A stretch of DNA of 64,000 bases from Portunus trituberculatus (GCF_017591435.1 NC_059303.1:8110360-8174359); one strand, 5' to 3'; counted from the stretch's first letter, positions 1 to 13,842 are shown. The notes: generated from the letters alone by a model not told the origin. Numbers and translations: made by a program.

Positions 1-720
<720 letters not shown>

Positions 721-1260
721 CGTCATGCACGCTCTCCAGAATTAAGGAGGACAGTACGGCACTCTGGAATGAGAATGCACCGAGACGCTCCCTGATTATT
801 CTGAAAGACGAGGGAGAAAAGAAAGGAAAGAGGAGGAGGAGGAGGAGGAGGAGGAGGAAGAAGAGGATTTGCAGGAGAATGAGGAGGAGGATGATGAGGA
901 TGAGGAAGAAGAAGAAGAAGAAGAAAGAAGGAAAAGTAGATGTATTGGAGGAGGTTTGTGGACAGGAATAAGGAGTGGAAAGAGAAGGGATAGAAAAGGA
1001 GAAAGAAGAAGAACAAGAAGAACAACAACAACAACAACGGTAATAACAACAGCACCACCACCACCACCACCACTACAACAACAACAACAACAACAACTTG
1101 GAAATATGTAAGAGCAGGATTGTGAGGAGGTAAAAAGGAGAATTAGGGAGAAAAGAAAGAGAAAGATGTGGAGGAAGAAAAATAGAAGAAAAAATGATTA
1201 TTCTAGTTGAACACTAAGAAGAAAGAAAGCAAAGGAAAGGAAAGGAGGAGGAAGTGGAGA
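721..1260. repeat. purine-rich GGA/GAA block with CAA and CAC runs
   Basis: (GGA)n about 831-860, GAA/GGA mixture 870-1,020, ACA/CCA runs 1,021-1,100. No coding signal. Confidence 0.9.
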
Positions 1261-1437
1261 AGAAAAAGGAGGGAGATGAGAAAGAGAAGCAGGAGAAAGA
1301 AGAGGAAAAATAAAAAAAACAATACATATTCTGGATGAAGATTAAAAGAATGAAACAAAATAAAAGAAATGAGGAGGAAGAGAAAGAAAGACAAAAGGAA
1401 AATGAGGAGGAGGAGGAAGAGCAGGAGGTACAAAATT

Positions 1438-1489
<52 letters not shown>

Positions 1490-1711
1490 ATGATAGTGAA
1501 GAATTTTTCGTAATATAATAAAATAAAGAAAGAAGAAAAAGGAGGAGATGAGAAAGAGAAGCAGGAGAAAGAAGAGGAAAAATAAAAAAACAATACATAT
1601 TCTGGATGAAGATTAAAAAGAATGAAACAAAAATAAAAGAAATGAGGAGGAAGAGAAAAGAAAGACAAAAGGAAAATGAGGAGGAGGAGGAAGAGCAGGA
1701 GGTACAAAATT

Positions 1712-1761
<50 letters not shown>

Positions 1762-1800
1762 ATGATAGTGAAGAATTTTTCGTAATATAATAAAATAAAG
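1261..1800. repeat. two-copy tandem duplication, about 271 bp
   Basis: 1,261-1,531 and 1,532-1,800 are almost identical, each with a (GA)n array (1,440-1,484; 1,713-1,756) and the block 'gacaggatgatagtgaagaa'. Differences are single-base indels in homopolymers. Confidence 0.95.
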
Positions 1801-1865
1801 ACTTCACCACCATCACCACCACCACCACCACCACCACCACCACCACCACCACCACCACTACCACA
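1801..1865. repeat. (CAC)n array
   Basis: Continues the end of the second duplicate. 1,866-2,040 is GC-rich and unique with nothing recognised. Confidence 0.95.
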
Positions 1866-2044
1866 AACATCAAGATAAAGATCCGTGCTCGTATCGCGGC
1901 CTGAGTTTGGAGGCGTGGCAGACGGGGCCGGTAATCTCAGGGGCAGGAGCTTCGTGCAGGCCTTGGTTATGGCGCGCCACGCCTCCCCGGGCGACCACCG
2001 CTGGCGTAATTCTGAATAATGATTAAAAATATCGCATTAAGGTT

Positions 2045-2300
2045 TTTCGTCTGGCGTCTTTGGAACTTTTCAATATAAAAGTTTGGGGTGAAAAAGTGAG
2101 GTTTGCCTTATTTGAGGTGGAAACTAGAACTCCCTTCACATTTTCTCGTGGCGTGTTTGAAACTTTTCCTTCATACATGTAATGCGTGTAAGGCAAATCA
2201 AGCGGAAATGAGAATTACCTTCACATTTTCATCTGGTGTGTTTGAAACTTTTAGCTATAGAATGTAATGCGAGGGAAACAAGTGAGGCTTACTACACTCT
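2045..2300. repeat. degenerate tandem repeat, about 110 bp, 2-3 units
   Basis: 'ttcacattttctcgtggcgt' with 'gtttgaaactttt' recurs as 'ttcacattttcatctggtgt' with 'gtttgaaactttt', with an older unit from 2,045. 2,301-2,690 is unique with no gene seen. Confidence 0.75.
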
Positions 2301-2699
2301 GCTCACGATCGCTACGGGCACAAGTCACTCCCTCACGGCGTAGTCTGGCGGGCGGTGTATTCCTTCCCTAAAAGTTGGCAGTGTCCCGAGGTGTGGCTGA
2401 GAGTTTTATATTCCTTTGGTGACTCGATAAACATTGCCGGGCACTTGGCTGCACCAGACACTGGCAGGACGAAGGGTGTCCTTTAGGGGTGAAAGGGTTC
2501 ACTTCATGACAGTGTCTGGGGCGTGGTGTGTGGCTGGTCTTTGCTCATGGCGAGCCGTGTGAGGCGAAGCAAGGTTGCCTCGTCACTGCCCTCACACCCA
2601 CGGGACTGCTGGGGCGGACCCTTGGGGAGGAAGGGTTCGTCCTGGTGCCTGTGCACATAGGTACATCAAAATGGCGTATAGGTATCATTACGCCCGCCA

Positions 2700-2880
2700 C
2701 ATTATTGTGGAATCACATCGTAAGCATAGAAATTGAAATGCCATCGTTATCGTGGAAACTCGCATCGTTCTCGTGGAATTAAATCGTTATCGTGGAATCG
2801 CATCGTTATCGTAGAAATTCTCATAATTATCGTGGAAACTCGCAAAGTTATCGTGAAATCATATCGTTATCTTCGTCTTG
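2700..2880. repeat. minisatellite, about 19-20 bp unit
   Basis: Units like 'atcgttatcgtggaaactcg' repeated about nine times with decay. 2,881-3,239 is AT-rich with nothing recognised. Confidence 0.9.
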
Positions 2881-3239
2881 CGTATCGTAATCACCGTTAT
2901 TTATTTATTTATTTAAATTAATTTTCATTATTTCGGCTTACTTAGTAACACAACTCCTATGATTATATATCCAGCAGTACAAGTCCTCCGTCATAAAAAA
3001 AAGTCCAGCAAAACCCAATACTTTTCTAATACATATTGTGTCATTTCGGGAGATGAAGTTGCTACATACTTTTCCACATCAATGTGAAACAGTGTTACAA
3101 TTTCATAAAATTCCACTTTTCATTTGAAAGACACTTTTTTCATTGGCGCTGTAATGTAGTTGTAATAGTAATGCAAGTATTGTCTCTGCCTCTAAGCACG
3201 TTTCATTGCCTCTTTGTTTCATAACTATTGATGTACTTA

Positions 3240-3302
<63 letters not shown>
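3240..3302. repeat. (ATT)n array
   Basis: About 21 ATT units. 3,303-4,090 is unique sequence without recognisable genes. Confidence 0.95.
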
Positions 3303-3303
<1 letters not shown>

Positions 3304-4090
3304 CACTATTATCTTTATCAATTCAGTTTTTGACAAATGTTTGTACATACAGAATATTCTATTTAGGCTATAATGAATAAATGAAACATGGAGATAGCAT
3401 ACCAAAGTAGAATTTGAGTGTGGTAGATCACGTTGGCTGTGTAGATCACATACCAAAGTAGTACCGTCTATTCTGCCTCGCTTTGCTCTAACCTGTTTCA
3501 CCTCGACTCACACGGAGGGGCTGAAGGAGAGGAAGGGGTGACTGTATGGCGCGGTGGGTCCCTTGTGTGGGCAGGAAGTAGAGTGGGTGAGGGGGAGCGA
3601 GGGTAGATTATGAGGGCGTGTAACTAGAGCTGCCAGACCCGATTGTGAAACTATAACCAAACGTGAGCACCACAACCAGCAGGGCGAGCGGAGACACGGC
3701 AGAAGAGAGGGAGAGGGAGAAGGAGAGAGGTGAAGTGTGTGGAGAGTTGAAGATGTGTAAGTAGTGGCTGTTTAACTCTTACACTGCCACCTGATGCATC
3801 TTTGTTTACTAGCTATACTGGTACACTGAGGCATCTTTTCTTGTTCTCGATAAATAGATTAATAGCTGCATTGACCATTGGTGCTTTTCTGATTAATAGA
3901 GACAATACGGTACTCTTTTTTTGCCTGAATTACAATAAGTACACATTAAAAAGCTTTACAACAAATATTCATAAAAAAAAAAAATCAGTAAAATAAGAAA
4001 ACACGTGTTGTATAAGATTCATTTACGCAATAAAAAAGCTTCCTCTGCAAACTTTCGCCACTGACAAAACTATTAAAGCTTTGTTAACTA

Positions 4091-5960
4091 TTGAAATAAA
4101 GAATATGGAAAAAAAAAAAGTGGTAGGAGAAGAGAAGTGGGGAAACAGAAGCAAGTGAAATGGAAATAGGAGACAGATGAGAGAGACGATCGAGTAGGAG
4201 GAATAAAAAGGAAGGAAAAGGAATAAGTAAGGGAGGCATAGTGGAGAAATGATAACCGCACGAAGCAGAGGAGATAGGAAAGTAAGAAAAAAAAAAGATG
4301 CTGAAACTGGTGAAAGGGGAAAGAGGAGTAAATTAAGCCGAAGTAGGAGGAAAGGGGAAGGAATGGACCATGTAAGGGGATGGATGGGATGCGAGGACCA
4401 CTTAAAACGAAGGAGATAAGACGGGAAAAAATACTGAAGGAGGAGGTGAAGGGGAAAGAGGAGCAGATTACGTACTTAAAGGAGACAGATAACTCACCAC
4501 CACGAAGGAGGAGGAAAAGGGAAATACTGTGAAGGGAAATGGAGATAAGGAAGAGGAATAGACCAAATTAGGGGAAGAAGTGTGATAGTAATCTAAAACG
4601 AAGGAGAGAAAAAGGAGATAATATAAGAAGAGAAAAATACTGGCAGTGAGTAGGAAAGAATGCGTGATAATTACTGAAACAAGGGAAGGGAAAGGAGAGA
4701 TAATGCAGAGAGAAGAAAAGTAAAGGAGAGACAAAGAATGAGTGATGTAGTGAGATGGAGACGGCAACTGACTGAGATAAACAGGAGCACAATTAAAGAA
4801 AACAAGCGAAGGATGAGATGCGCATGAATAAAAAAAAAAAAAAAAATAGAAAGAAATAAAACAGAAAGATGTGTGTATTAGATAAAGAGATTCAAAATAA
4901 AGGAGTAGGTACAGTAGATAATACACACGAATATTGCAAAACCTAAAATAAACACACCATAACATGATTAACAAAAACACGAGGTAGGACACTTACAAAA
5001 AAAGAAAGAAAACGTAAAAAAAAAAGACGTTTCCAAGGACTGACTTCTGTAAAAATAAATAGACACACAGTAACAGAAAATACTGACTGAAAACGCGCTA
5101 TTCGACTTTCCATTTCCCTTTTTAACGTATATTGTGCAAAGAGAAAGAAAATGGAGAAAATTGAATGAAGGAAGAATAATTAAATGGAGGTGATGGAAAC
5201 AGTGAAGGAGAAGGTGGAGAGAAAAAAAAAATATAGTGAATTAACAAATGTGGAGCGTAAGGAGTAGGTGGAGGAGGTGAAGAAAATGGAGGTGAAGAAG
5301 AAAAAGGAAGAAAAATACGAAGAAGGAGAAAGTGATGCGGAAGGAGGAGGGGAAGAAGTGGAGTAGAAGAAGGAGGAGGAATTGGAGTGGAAGGAGGAGG
5401 GGGAGGAAGTGAAGTAGAAGGAGGAAGGAGGGAAAGTAGAAGAGAAGGAGGATGGGGGGTGAGTAGTGTTGCAGAAGATAGGAAAAGAAGTAGAGAGGAA
5501 GAAGATGGAGTAAGTAAACTGGGTGGAAGAGGAGTGGAAGACAAGGTGGAAGAGGAGGTGGAAGAGGAGGTAGAAGAGAAGGTAGTTGAGGAGGTGGAAG
5601 AGGAGATAGAAGAGGAGGAAGAAGAGATGGATTGGAGCAGGAGTAGGAGTTGACTGAAGTGGAGGAGGAGGAGGAGGAGGAGGAGGAGGAGTAGGAAGAG
5701 GAGGAGAAGGAGGAGAGTAAATAAATGGAGCAGAAGGAAGAAGAAGAAGAAGAGGAGGAGGAGGAGGAGGAGGAGGAGGAGGAGGAGGAGGAGGAAGAAG
5801 AAGAAGAAGAAGAGTGGAAGAAGGAAAAGGTGGAGGAGATAATTAAATATGTCGAAAAAAAATATTTATTGACACATTTTTATTGTGTCATGAAAGAAGA
5901 AAAGAATAAAAAAAGTCTATAAAACTAAAAACAAAATTATAAAAGAAGTAAAAAAAGAAA
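4091..5960. repeat. 1.9 kb purine-rich (GGA/GAA) tract
   Basis: Almost all A/G on the plus strand, ending in perfect (GGA)n near 5,657-5,690 and (GAG)n at 5,745-5,815. Open frames on either strand are compositional. Confidence 0.9.
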
Positions 5961-6084
5961 AGAAAGAAGGAAAAAAAGACAAGTCCATTTTTATTCACTG
6001 AAGTGAGGAAAAAAATAAAGAAGAAAAATTAAGTTTGAAGAAAAAAGTAAAGAAAAAAACATGAGGATATTATAACAATTGCTT

Positions 6085-6086
6085 TT

Positions 6087-6168
<82 letters not shown>

Positions 6169-6220
6169 CAGACAGAGACAGAAACAGACAGGGACAGAGA
6201 CAAACCTAAAAATACTAGCA

Positions 6221-6271
<51 letters not shown>

Positions 6272-6513
6272 GACAGAGACAAACTATAAAAATGCTAGCA
6301 AGAGAGAGAGAGAGAGAGATACATGGGTTGTAAAAACTTCATAATGTTGATGGAGATTGTTGTGGTTTAAATTGAAGACAGACTTGATGAGGGAGAGAGG
6401 GAGAGAGGAGAGGGGAGAGAGAGAGTGAGAGGGGAGGCACAGGAAGAGAGGCGCCAGGAGTACCACACACTATTTTGATGCTTGTAATAGATGTTGACAC
6501 ACACACACACACA

Positions 6514-6579
<66 letters not shown>

Positions 6580-6675
6580 GTAAATTAATTAAAGTTTGTC
6601 GCTGCAAAATATTAAAAAGCTTAGATTTTTCCATCACCGACATATTAAAGTTTGCGACAGATTGATAGATTTCCG

Positions 6676-6735
<60 letters not shown>

Positions 6736-6783
6736 TGTGTAAGTGCATGTAAATTGGGGCAGGAACGCAATAACCACCATCTT

Positions 6784-6827
<44 letters not shown>
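6085..6827. repeat. cluster of (GA)n, (GACA)n and (CT)n arrays
   Basis: (GA)n 6,090-6,161; GACA repeats 6,162-6,280; (AC)n and (CT)n 6,498-6,575; (GA)n 6,680-6,733; (CT)n 6,785-6,827. Confidence 0.95.
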
Positions 6828-6830
<3 letters not shown>

Positions 6831-6899
6831 TAAAGGTTGCTTACAAGACGACCTTGCGTGACAAACAGACACGACAAACGCGACGACACTGGTCACGCT

Positions 6900-7255
6900 T
6901 GGGGAGGGAGGGAGGGAGGGAGGGAGGGATGAATCAGGGAGGAAGGAGGGATGGATGGCGCCGGCATGCAGAAAGAGACGCCGCGACCAGCCAAGTTTAC
7001 AAGCTTAACGAAGACCTGTCGCGCATGACCGAACGGAGGAGGAGGAGGAGGAGGAGGAGGAGGAGGAGGAGGAGGAGGAGAATTTTAAGGAAAGGAGAAA
7101 AAGGAGGATGAATACATACACAGAATACTTGGAAAGAACAGGGAAGTGTAGTAGGAAGAGGAAGAAAAGAAGAAATATGAGAACTTTTGAGAAATGAGAG
7201 GATAGTTACATACACAGGAATACGTGGAAAGAACAGGGAGAAGGAGAAAGAATGA

Positions 7256-7295
<40 letters not shown>

Positions 7296-7302
7296 TGTAG
7301 TA

Positions 7303-7359
<57 letters not shown>

Positions 7360-7375
7360 CATTATGAGGAGGAGG
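6900..7375. repeat. GGGA, GGA and (GTA)n arrays
   Basis: (GGGA)n 6,900-6,930; (GGA)n 7,036-7,081; (GTA)n 7,256-7,359 with one interruption near 7,304. Confidence 0.95.
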
Positions 7376-7472
7376 AGGAGGAGGAGGAGAAAAGAAAATG
7401 AAGAATTAGGAATGAAAAAAACAGAGAATGATATGGAAAGTAGAATATTTGAAGCAACAACAATAGCCACAT

Positions 7473-8105
7473 CCTGAACTAACACTGCTATTCCACTAAG
7501 CCTGAGGGGAACGCAGCGCAGTGTTGCAGTTAACCTGACACTTACAGAGGCCAGGCGAGGTTTACATTGAAAGATTTTGCACCACTGTCACTCTTGTTGT
7601 TCGTGATGTCTTTAACTGTAGCCTGAACTAATACTACACTATTTTGTTAAACTTGAGAAGAAGATAGCGAAGTAGTTAACCTGACATTCACAGAGGCCAG
7701 GCAAGGAGATACTGCCGGCGTTTACACTAAGAGATTTGAAGCACTCTGTCACTTCTTCTGTTCACGATGTCTTTAACTGTAGCCTGAACTAACACAGCAC
7801 CATTCAATTAATCCCTTCAGTACCAGGATGTGTTTCTATATTTATTCTCCTTACTAGTTTGCGATTTTATGCAGCTTCAGAAATATATGTTTGGATTAGA
7901 ATAGTAAAGACTCTGGCCATTAATCTTCTAACCTCCATAGACCCTTCCAAATGCAAAAAAAAAAAAAAAAAAAAAACGTCTAATTACACCCAAAAATCAA
8001 GGTAAAAATGGGTCTCTGTATTGAAGGGGTTAGGACTGAGGGAGAAGCCAGCGTAGTAGTTAATTTGACACTCACAAGGGCCGGGAGGGAAGGAGCTAGT
8101 GGCGC
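7473..8105. repeat. three-unit tandem repeat (149-161 bp), third unit split by MITE
   Basis: Units start with 'cctgaacta' at 7,473, 7,622 and 7,783 and share 'gttaacctgacacttacaga' and 'gatgtctttaactgta'. The third unit is interrupted by the MITE at 7,808-8,033 and resumes with 'ggactgagggagaag'. Confidence 0.9.
7808..8033 (+). mobile_element. TTAA-flanked MITE copy 1
   Basis: Starts TTAATCCCTTCAGTACCAGG and ends GTATTGAAGGGGTTAG. About 226 bp with imperfect inverted ends, no coding capacity. It interrupts the third unit of a local tandem repeat, so the empty site can be read from the neighbouring units. TTAA target duplications and CCC-starting ends are typical of piggyBac-type elements. 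Confidence 0.8.
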
Positions 8106-8237
8106 GGTGTACAAATAAAGTGCTAGGTAGACAGATAGACAGCAAGGGAGGTGATGTTGGCGGGAGTGTACAGATAAAGTACCAGCTAGAGGTTTACTAC
8201 TTTACGACTTAATTTCCTGCCATCCACCCCATTGTTA

Positions 8238-8475
8238 AGCGTTTCCCATATCGTCGAGTGTTTTAAAAGTCACCCTCTACGCCTCCCCTACATAAACTTT
8301 CAGTCTTTACGGTGTTGCCTTCAGATGAGAAAAACAATGCTCTTCAATTTTTTCTTTTTTCTTCACATCGTTACGAGTTTTTCCATATCTCTGAATCGTT
8401 TAAAGGGTCACCCGTGTATCTTTCTTATATAGACTTGAGGTTTTACTGCAGCGCTATGTAATAAGGAAAAGGACT
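8238..8475. repeat. two-unit degenerate tandem duplication, about 140 bp
   Basis: 'cccatatcgtcgagtgtttt' and 'tccatatctctgaatcgttt' head two related blocks that end in 'aaaagtcaccc'/'aaagggtcaccc'. No coding signal. Confidence 0.7.
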
Positions 8476-8479
8476 TGTG

Positions 8480-8919
8480 GTAGTAGTGGTAGGAATAGTT
8501 GTAGTAGTAGTAGTTGTTGTTGTTGTTGCTGTTGTTTAATTTCCTATTGTTTCTCCTCTTCCTCCTCCTCCGCCCCCTCCTCTTCCTTTTCTTCTTCTTC
8601 GTCTTCTTCTTCTTCTTCTTCTTCTTCTTCTTCTTCTTCTTCTTCTTCTTCTTCTTCTTCTTCTTCTTCCTCCTCCTCCTTCTCTATTCTTTCTGGTGTT
8701 CCTCTTCCTCATTGTGGCGTGGTCGTGACAGAGTTTTCTTTTCTTGGCAGCCTCCCGCAGGTTTCACGCCGTCTGTCCGCGGGTCCTCACTTACCGCCCT
8801 CAAACCTTTGTGTCTCTTATAGGTCCTCCTCCCTTCTCCCTCCCTCCCTCCATCCATCCCTCAATCCCTCCATCCCTCCATGCAAACCTTTACTTTCTCT
8901 TCCTTCTTCCTTTCCTTCC

Positions 8920-9014
<95 letters not shown>

Positions 9015-9240
9015 ATTGCCTGTCCGTTTGTCTGTCTTTCTGTCTGTCTGTGTTTGCTCTTTCGTCCATCTGTCTGTCTGTCTTTATTTCATTTGTTTTT
9101 ATTTGGTGTGTCGTATTTCTTTATTTGTTTCTCCGTTTATTGTTGTTGTTGTTGTTGTTGTTGTGTGGTGGTGGTGGTGGTGGTGGTGGTGGTGATGGTG
9201 ATGTGATTGTGTATGTGTGTTTGAGTGAGTATCCGGGCGT
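8480..9240. repeat. GTT, TTC, (CT)n and GTG repeat block
   Basis: (GTT) about 8,510-8,535; (TTC)n 8,593-8,668; TCCC-rich 8,826-8,880; (CT)n 8,924-9,013; TGTC-rich 9,018-9,090; (GTT)n-(GTG)n 9,136-9,192. Confidence 0.92.
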
Positions 9241-9420
9241 CTCTCTCTTTCTCTCTTCTGGTCAGACTCGCTCACTCTTCATCTCGTCGCGTTCCCAGGC
9301 CCGCCGTGTCTGTGGGCGCCAGTCAGGAGGTGGAGAGGTAAGTGAGGGCCGCGCCGAGGACCTCCCGTCATGCTGGTGGGGTCAACGCCTCGCCGGGTGA
9401 CGCTACTCCTTAAATTAGAC
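9241..9420 (+). other. GC-rich patch with splice-donor-like site
   Basis: Unique, CpG-containing DNA with a near-perfect donor, GAGAG|gtaagtga, at about 9,340. Could be an untranslated first exon, but no partner acceptor or protein could be identified. Confidence 0.2.
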
Positions 9421-9534
9421 GTAAAATAAACTTTGTGTCTCCTTTAGGGAAGCATGAAAGTTGAGCGCCATCTATGTACGGTAGTCTTATAAGGAGAACT
9501 AGTCGTGTCCCTTTTTTTTCGTCTTTTTTTTTTT

Positions 9535-9962
9535 TTTTTTAAACCTTGTGAAATAGATGATAGGAAAGGATGAATGTATAGTACCGATTGTTAGTTCATT
9601 CTTTCACGAGAATATAAGGCAAATATTTTCTTTTTTTTTTTTTCTTTATCTTCTAATACAAGTGATAAGAAAGAAGGATTAATGTGTAGTACCGATTGTT
9701 AGTAAATTCTTTCACGAGGAAATGAGACAATTTTTTTGAGGTGGCGGGTATTTCTTCTTTCCTTCTGAAATGAATAATAGGAAAGAAGGGTAAGTGTGTA
9801 GTGCCGCTTGTTGGTTAAATGGTTAATAATTGTTCTTTCACGAGGAAATGTGAGACATCTTTTTTTTTTTTTTCTTTACCTTCTGATATAAATGATAAAA
9901 AGGATAAATGTGTAATACCGTATGTTAGTTCTTTCTTTTATGAGGAAATGTGAGGTAAATCA
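9535..9962. repeat. four-unit tandem repeat, about 105 bp
   Basis: Units share 'gtagtaccgattgttagt' and 'ttctttcacgaggaaatg', each separated by poly-T/TTC. Decay increases along the array. Confidence 0.9.
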
Positions 9963-10009
9963 GGAGGAGGAAAGAAATACTGTAGATTTACAAGATGACC
10001 TTAGCGTTT

Positions 10010-10875
10010 CCCTTCTCTCGTTTCAAAAAAGAGGAAAGCCAAAGGGAAAAAATAATGCAGTGAAGTTTTAACAGAAGACTTAATCCATGTGTTCTTGTTT
10101 TTCACCATAAGTAAGAGACAAGCCATTAAAAAAATACCATAGATTTTTCTTTTATAAATAAGAGACAACGAAAATTAAATATAATGTAGTTTTTACAGGT
10201 CAGATCAGCTGCTCATGTTTTTTTATTTCGCTAAAAATGAAAAACAAAGACAAGCGTAGTTTTGCCAAATCAGATTCACTTGCTCTTTACTTTTCTTCAA
10301 CACATACCAAAGAGACAAACCTCGAGAGAAAAAAAAAAACACCGTTATCTTTATAGAACACATCATCATATTATTTATCACAATCCTGGGGAAGAAATTA
10401 TATCGTATCTTTTTATCTATTTCTTTTTTCCTCAACACACAGCAAAGAGACAAGCCACGAGAGGAAAAATAGCCTAATCTCTACAGAAGACATCACCATA
10501 TGCTCTTTCACAAACTTGGGAAAAAATATATATCGCATTTTTGTATCTATTCACTTTTCCTCAACACACAGCAAAGAGACAAACCACGAGAGGAAAAATA
10601 GCCTAATCTCTACAGAAGGCATCATCGTACTCTCCATCACAAACCCGAGGAAGAAATGAATATATGGTATTTTTTTTATCTATTCACTTTTCCTCAACTT
10701 GTAACAAAGAGAAAAGCCACGAGAGAGAAAAAAAAAACACCTTTACTTTAACTTTACTACTATAGAACACATTAATATATTCTTCATCACAAACCAGGGT
10801 AACAAATGCATATCGTATTGTTTTTTTTTAACCATTTACTTTTCATCAGATCACATTCCAGCAACATTTATTCTC
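10010..10875. repeat. tandem repeat of about 130 bp, 5-7 degenerate units
   Basis: Units share 'ttttcctcaacacacagcaa' and 'agagacaagccacgagagga' plus 'tctacagaagacatcat'. Best-conserved units start near 10,293, 10,431, 10,560 and 10,693; older remnants reach back to about 10,010 and forward to 10,875. Translated frames are not conserved between units. Confidence 0.9.
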
Positions 10876-11124
10876 TCCACAACAAGAGACGAACCAGGAA
10901 CAGAAATCGTACTGTACTTAACAAAAAAAAAAAAAAAAGGAAAAGAAAGAAGAAAGTGGTGCCGCTTCACGAAAGTAACACAAGATCATTTGAAATCCAG
11001 TACCGGTGCATTATTGTCCCTGGAAATGTGATAGCACGTACTCGGTCTCTCCTCTCTCTCCGCTCAGTGTCACATGGAGCAGAGGAGGGGATGGTGTGGC
11101 GGTCTGTCCCGAGTGTAGTCTAGG

Positions 11125-11303
11125 AAGAGAAGGAGGAGGAGGAGACGACAGTTGGGGGTGTTTCAAGTTAGCCTCGTGTCGTGATGGGCTTTAGTTCCTG
11201 CCTTGTTAATGTTACTGTTGTTGTTGCTGTTGTTGTTGTTGTTGTTGTTGTTGTTGTGGTTCTTGTTGTATCCTCCTCCTCCTCCTCCTCCTCCTGCTAC
11301 TAT

Positions 11304-11383
<80 letters not shown>

Positions 11384-11570
11384 TTACTACTACTATTACT
11401 ACCACTGCTACTATTACTGCAAATTTTACCAACGCTACTTCTACTTAAAAGTCCTTGAAATAACACCCATAACTTCAAAAACAACATTGCCAGTATTATT
11501 GTAACTCCCACCACCCCCACCACCACCACCACCACCACCACCACCACCACCACCACCATCACCGTTAAAC
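11125..11570. repeat. trinucleotide array cluster
   Basis: (TTG)n 11,215-11,260; (CTC)n 11,272-11,295; (ACT)n 11,300-11,400; (CAC)n 11,510-11,560. 11,571-12,010 has weaker ACC runs and GC-rich unique DNA, no gene recognised. Confidence 0.95.
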
Positions 11571-12019
11571 TAAGAGATCCTTGCAACAACAAAACTTGAG
11601 ACGAACTAACCACACTAGAACGTCCATTTCACTGCCACCGCACCACAACGCACCACTTCCGTTCAACACATCACCAACCTTGCACCCTTCACCACCACCA
11701 CCACTACCACCACCACCACCATCACCACAATCCGTCATCACAGAAGCGCGGTCATTCTCAAAACAAGAAGACACGTGGTGAACATGTCCATTAATAGTAC
11801 AACAGGGCGGGAAGAGCCTCGGGCCAGACCCAAACCCTGCAAAAAGTGAAAGGCACGCGGCTCGGGTGGCGGCGGAGCGAGAGAGTGCGGCCGTGGGAGG
11901 GAGGCAGGGAGAGACAGAGACAGAGAGAGAGAGAGTGGTAGCAAGGAGACGGGATACCACTACTTCTACCACCAGGCGGGATCTACTGAACGAGGGGCTT
12001 AGTGGGACATGACGGTGGG

Positions 12020-12917
12020 CTTGGGTACGCTGTTCAGATGACGGAGAGGCGCTGGGAGGGAGGGAGAGAGGAAGAGAGGGAGCCAGGGAGAGAGGGAGGC
12101 AGGAGGAGCAACGTTGGAAGGTCATTGGGAGAGATTGGTGAAGAGAGAGATAGGTGAGGGATGGTCAGGGACTGAGAGACTGAGAGGGAGCGAAGAGGTT
12201 GCATGAAAAATAGGTTTGAAATGAATTTGAGAGAATAGGAAGATGAAATAAAGAACAAAGATTTTATAGAAATAAGTTTGAAAGGAACAAGGAGAGGACG
12301 TTAATTAATAAAAAACAATAATATTATATAAGAAACTGGCTTGAAATGAATGTGGGAGGAGAACATAACAAGATAAATAGGACCTAGAGGAGAGATATAT
12401 AAAGAAGGATGCTAGAGAAGACAAGAGATAAGTCAGAGATAAGACATACAGAGAACAAAGATTAAAGATATAGAAGAAATAGACTTAAGCACAGGGAAAA
12501 ATTAACAGAATCAGGAGACTTGTAGAGAGCAAAGTCGTTAAAGATGAAATGTGTATGGAAAACATAGTAAAGGATGCATGGGGAGAACATAAAGGAAAGG
12601 GAAAGGGAAGGACTGGTAGGAAACTCAAGGTGGGGAATGTCGCGGAGTGTAAAGTAGAAGGAAAGAAAAAAACTGAGGAGACCAAAGTGGAGAGAGAGAA
12701 GTTTGGAGTAGAGACAAGTTTTAAATGGAGAAACTTTCCAGAAAATACTTCTGAAAAAAAGAAAAGAAAATATTGCGAAAGTCCCAAAAAGAAATAAAAC
12801 AATGATAATAATAATAATAATGATAATAATAATAATGATAATGATAATAATAATAATAAGTAATAATAATGATAATAAGGAACAGAATATTAAGAAGATG
12901 GAGCACGAAAAAATATT

Positions 12918-12982
<65 letters not shown>

Positions 12983-13030
12983 AGCCTTGCCTAAATAAAA
13001 GACAAGAAAAACAGGACCAGACTAAAAGAG

Positions 13031-13087
<57 letters not shown>

Positions 13088-13118
13088 ACAAACAGTAAAA
13101 ACCACCACCAACACCAAT

Positions 13119-13150
<32 letters not shown>
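12020..13150. repeat. purine-rich tract with GAT/AAT and (GA)n arrays
   Basis: A/G-rich from 12,020; (ATA/GAT)n 12,801-12,880; (GA)n 12,923-12,978 and 13,031-13,083; (CAA)n 13,120-13,153. Confidence 0.92.
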
Positions 13151-13153
<3 letters not shown>

Positions 13154-13383
13154 GGACGTAAGTGAAACAGGCAGAAGGATAAATAAGAGTCCTGTTAACC
13201 CACACAAGAACACGCCGCCTCCTATTACTATACTCCTTCCCAAGACGTCCTTCAACCCCCTCCTCTCCCCTCCCCTCCCCCCACCCCTCTCCCATTCCTT
13301 CTCCCCTCCGGCATCCTTTTCTAGCAGACTCACACCAGACACACGCACTCTTTTCTATAACTTGATGCGAAAGAATAGGTCAA

Positions 13384-13386
<3 letters not shown>

Positions 13387-13453
<67 letters not shown>

Positions 13454-13700
13454 GTACGTTTATTTTTTTCTATTCACTTGCACTTTTTCTTTCTCTTTTT
13501 TTTTGTTTCTGTCTCTCTGTCTGTCTGTCTGTGTGTCTGTTCGTGTATTTGCGTGTCTGTTTGTCTGTTTGTATGTATGTCTGTTTGTCTGTTCGTGAGT
13601 CTGTTTATCTGTTTGTTTATTTGTCTGTTTGGAAGTGTGAGTGAGTGAGTGAGTGATTGAGTGTGTGAATGGGTGTTTCTGTCTGTGCGTCTGTCTATTT

Positions 13701-13779
<79 letters not shown>

Positions 13780-13842
13780 AAGTAGAACACCTCCACCTGG
13801 GTCCTGGTGGGGCTATTTTACCTGCCTGACTCACCCGTCCTG

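Noticed and set aside
10223..10477. Small proteins in the 10.2-10.5 kb tandem repeat
   Set aside because: Frames are not kept between repeat units; the conservation is of DNA units, not of codons.
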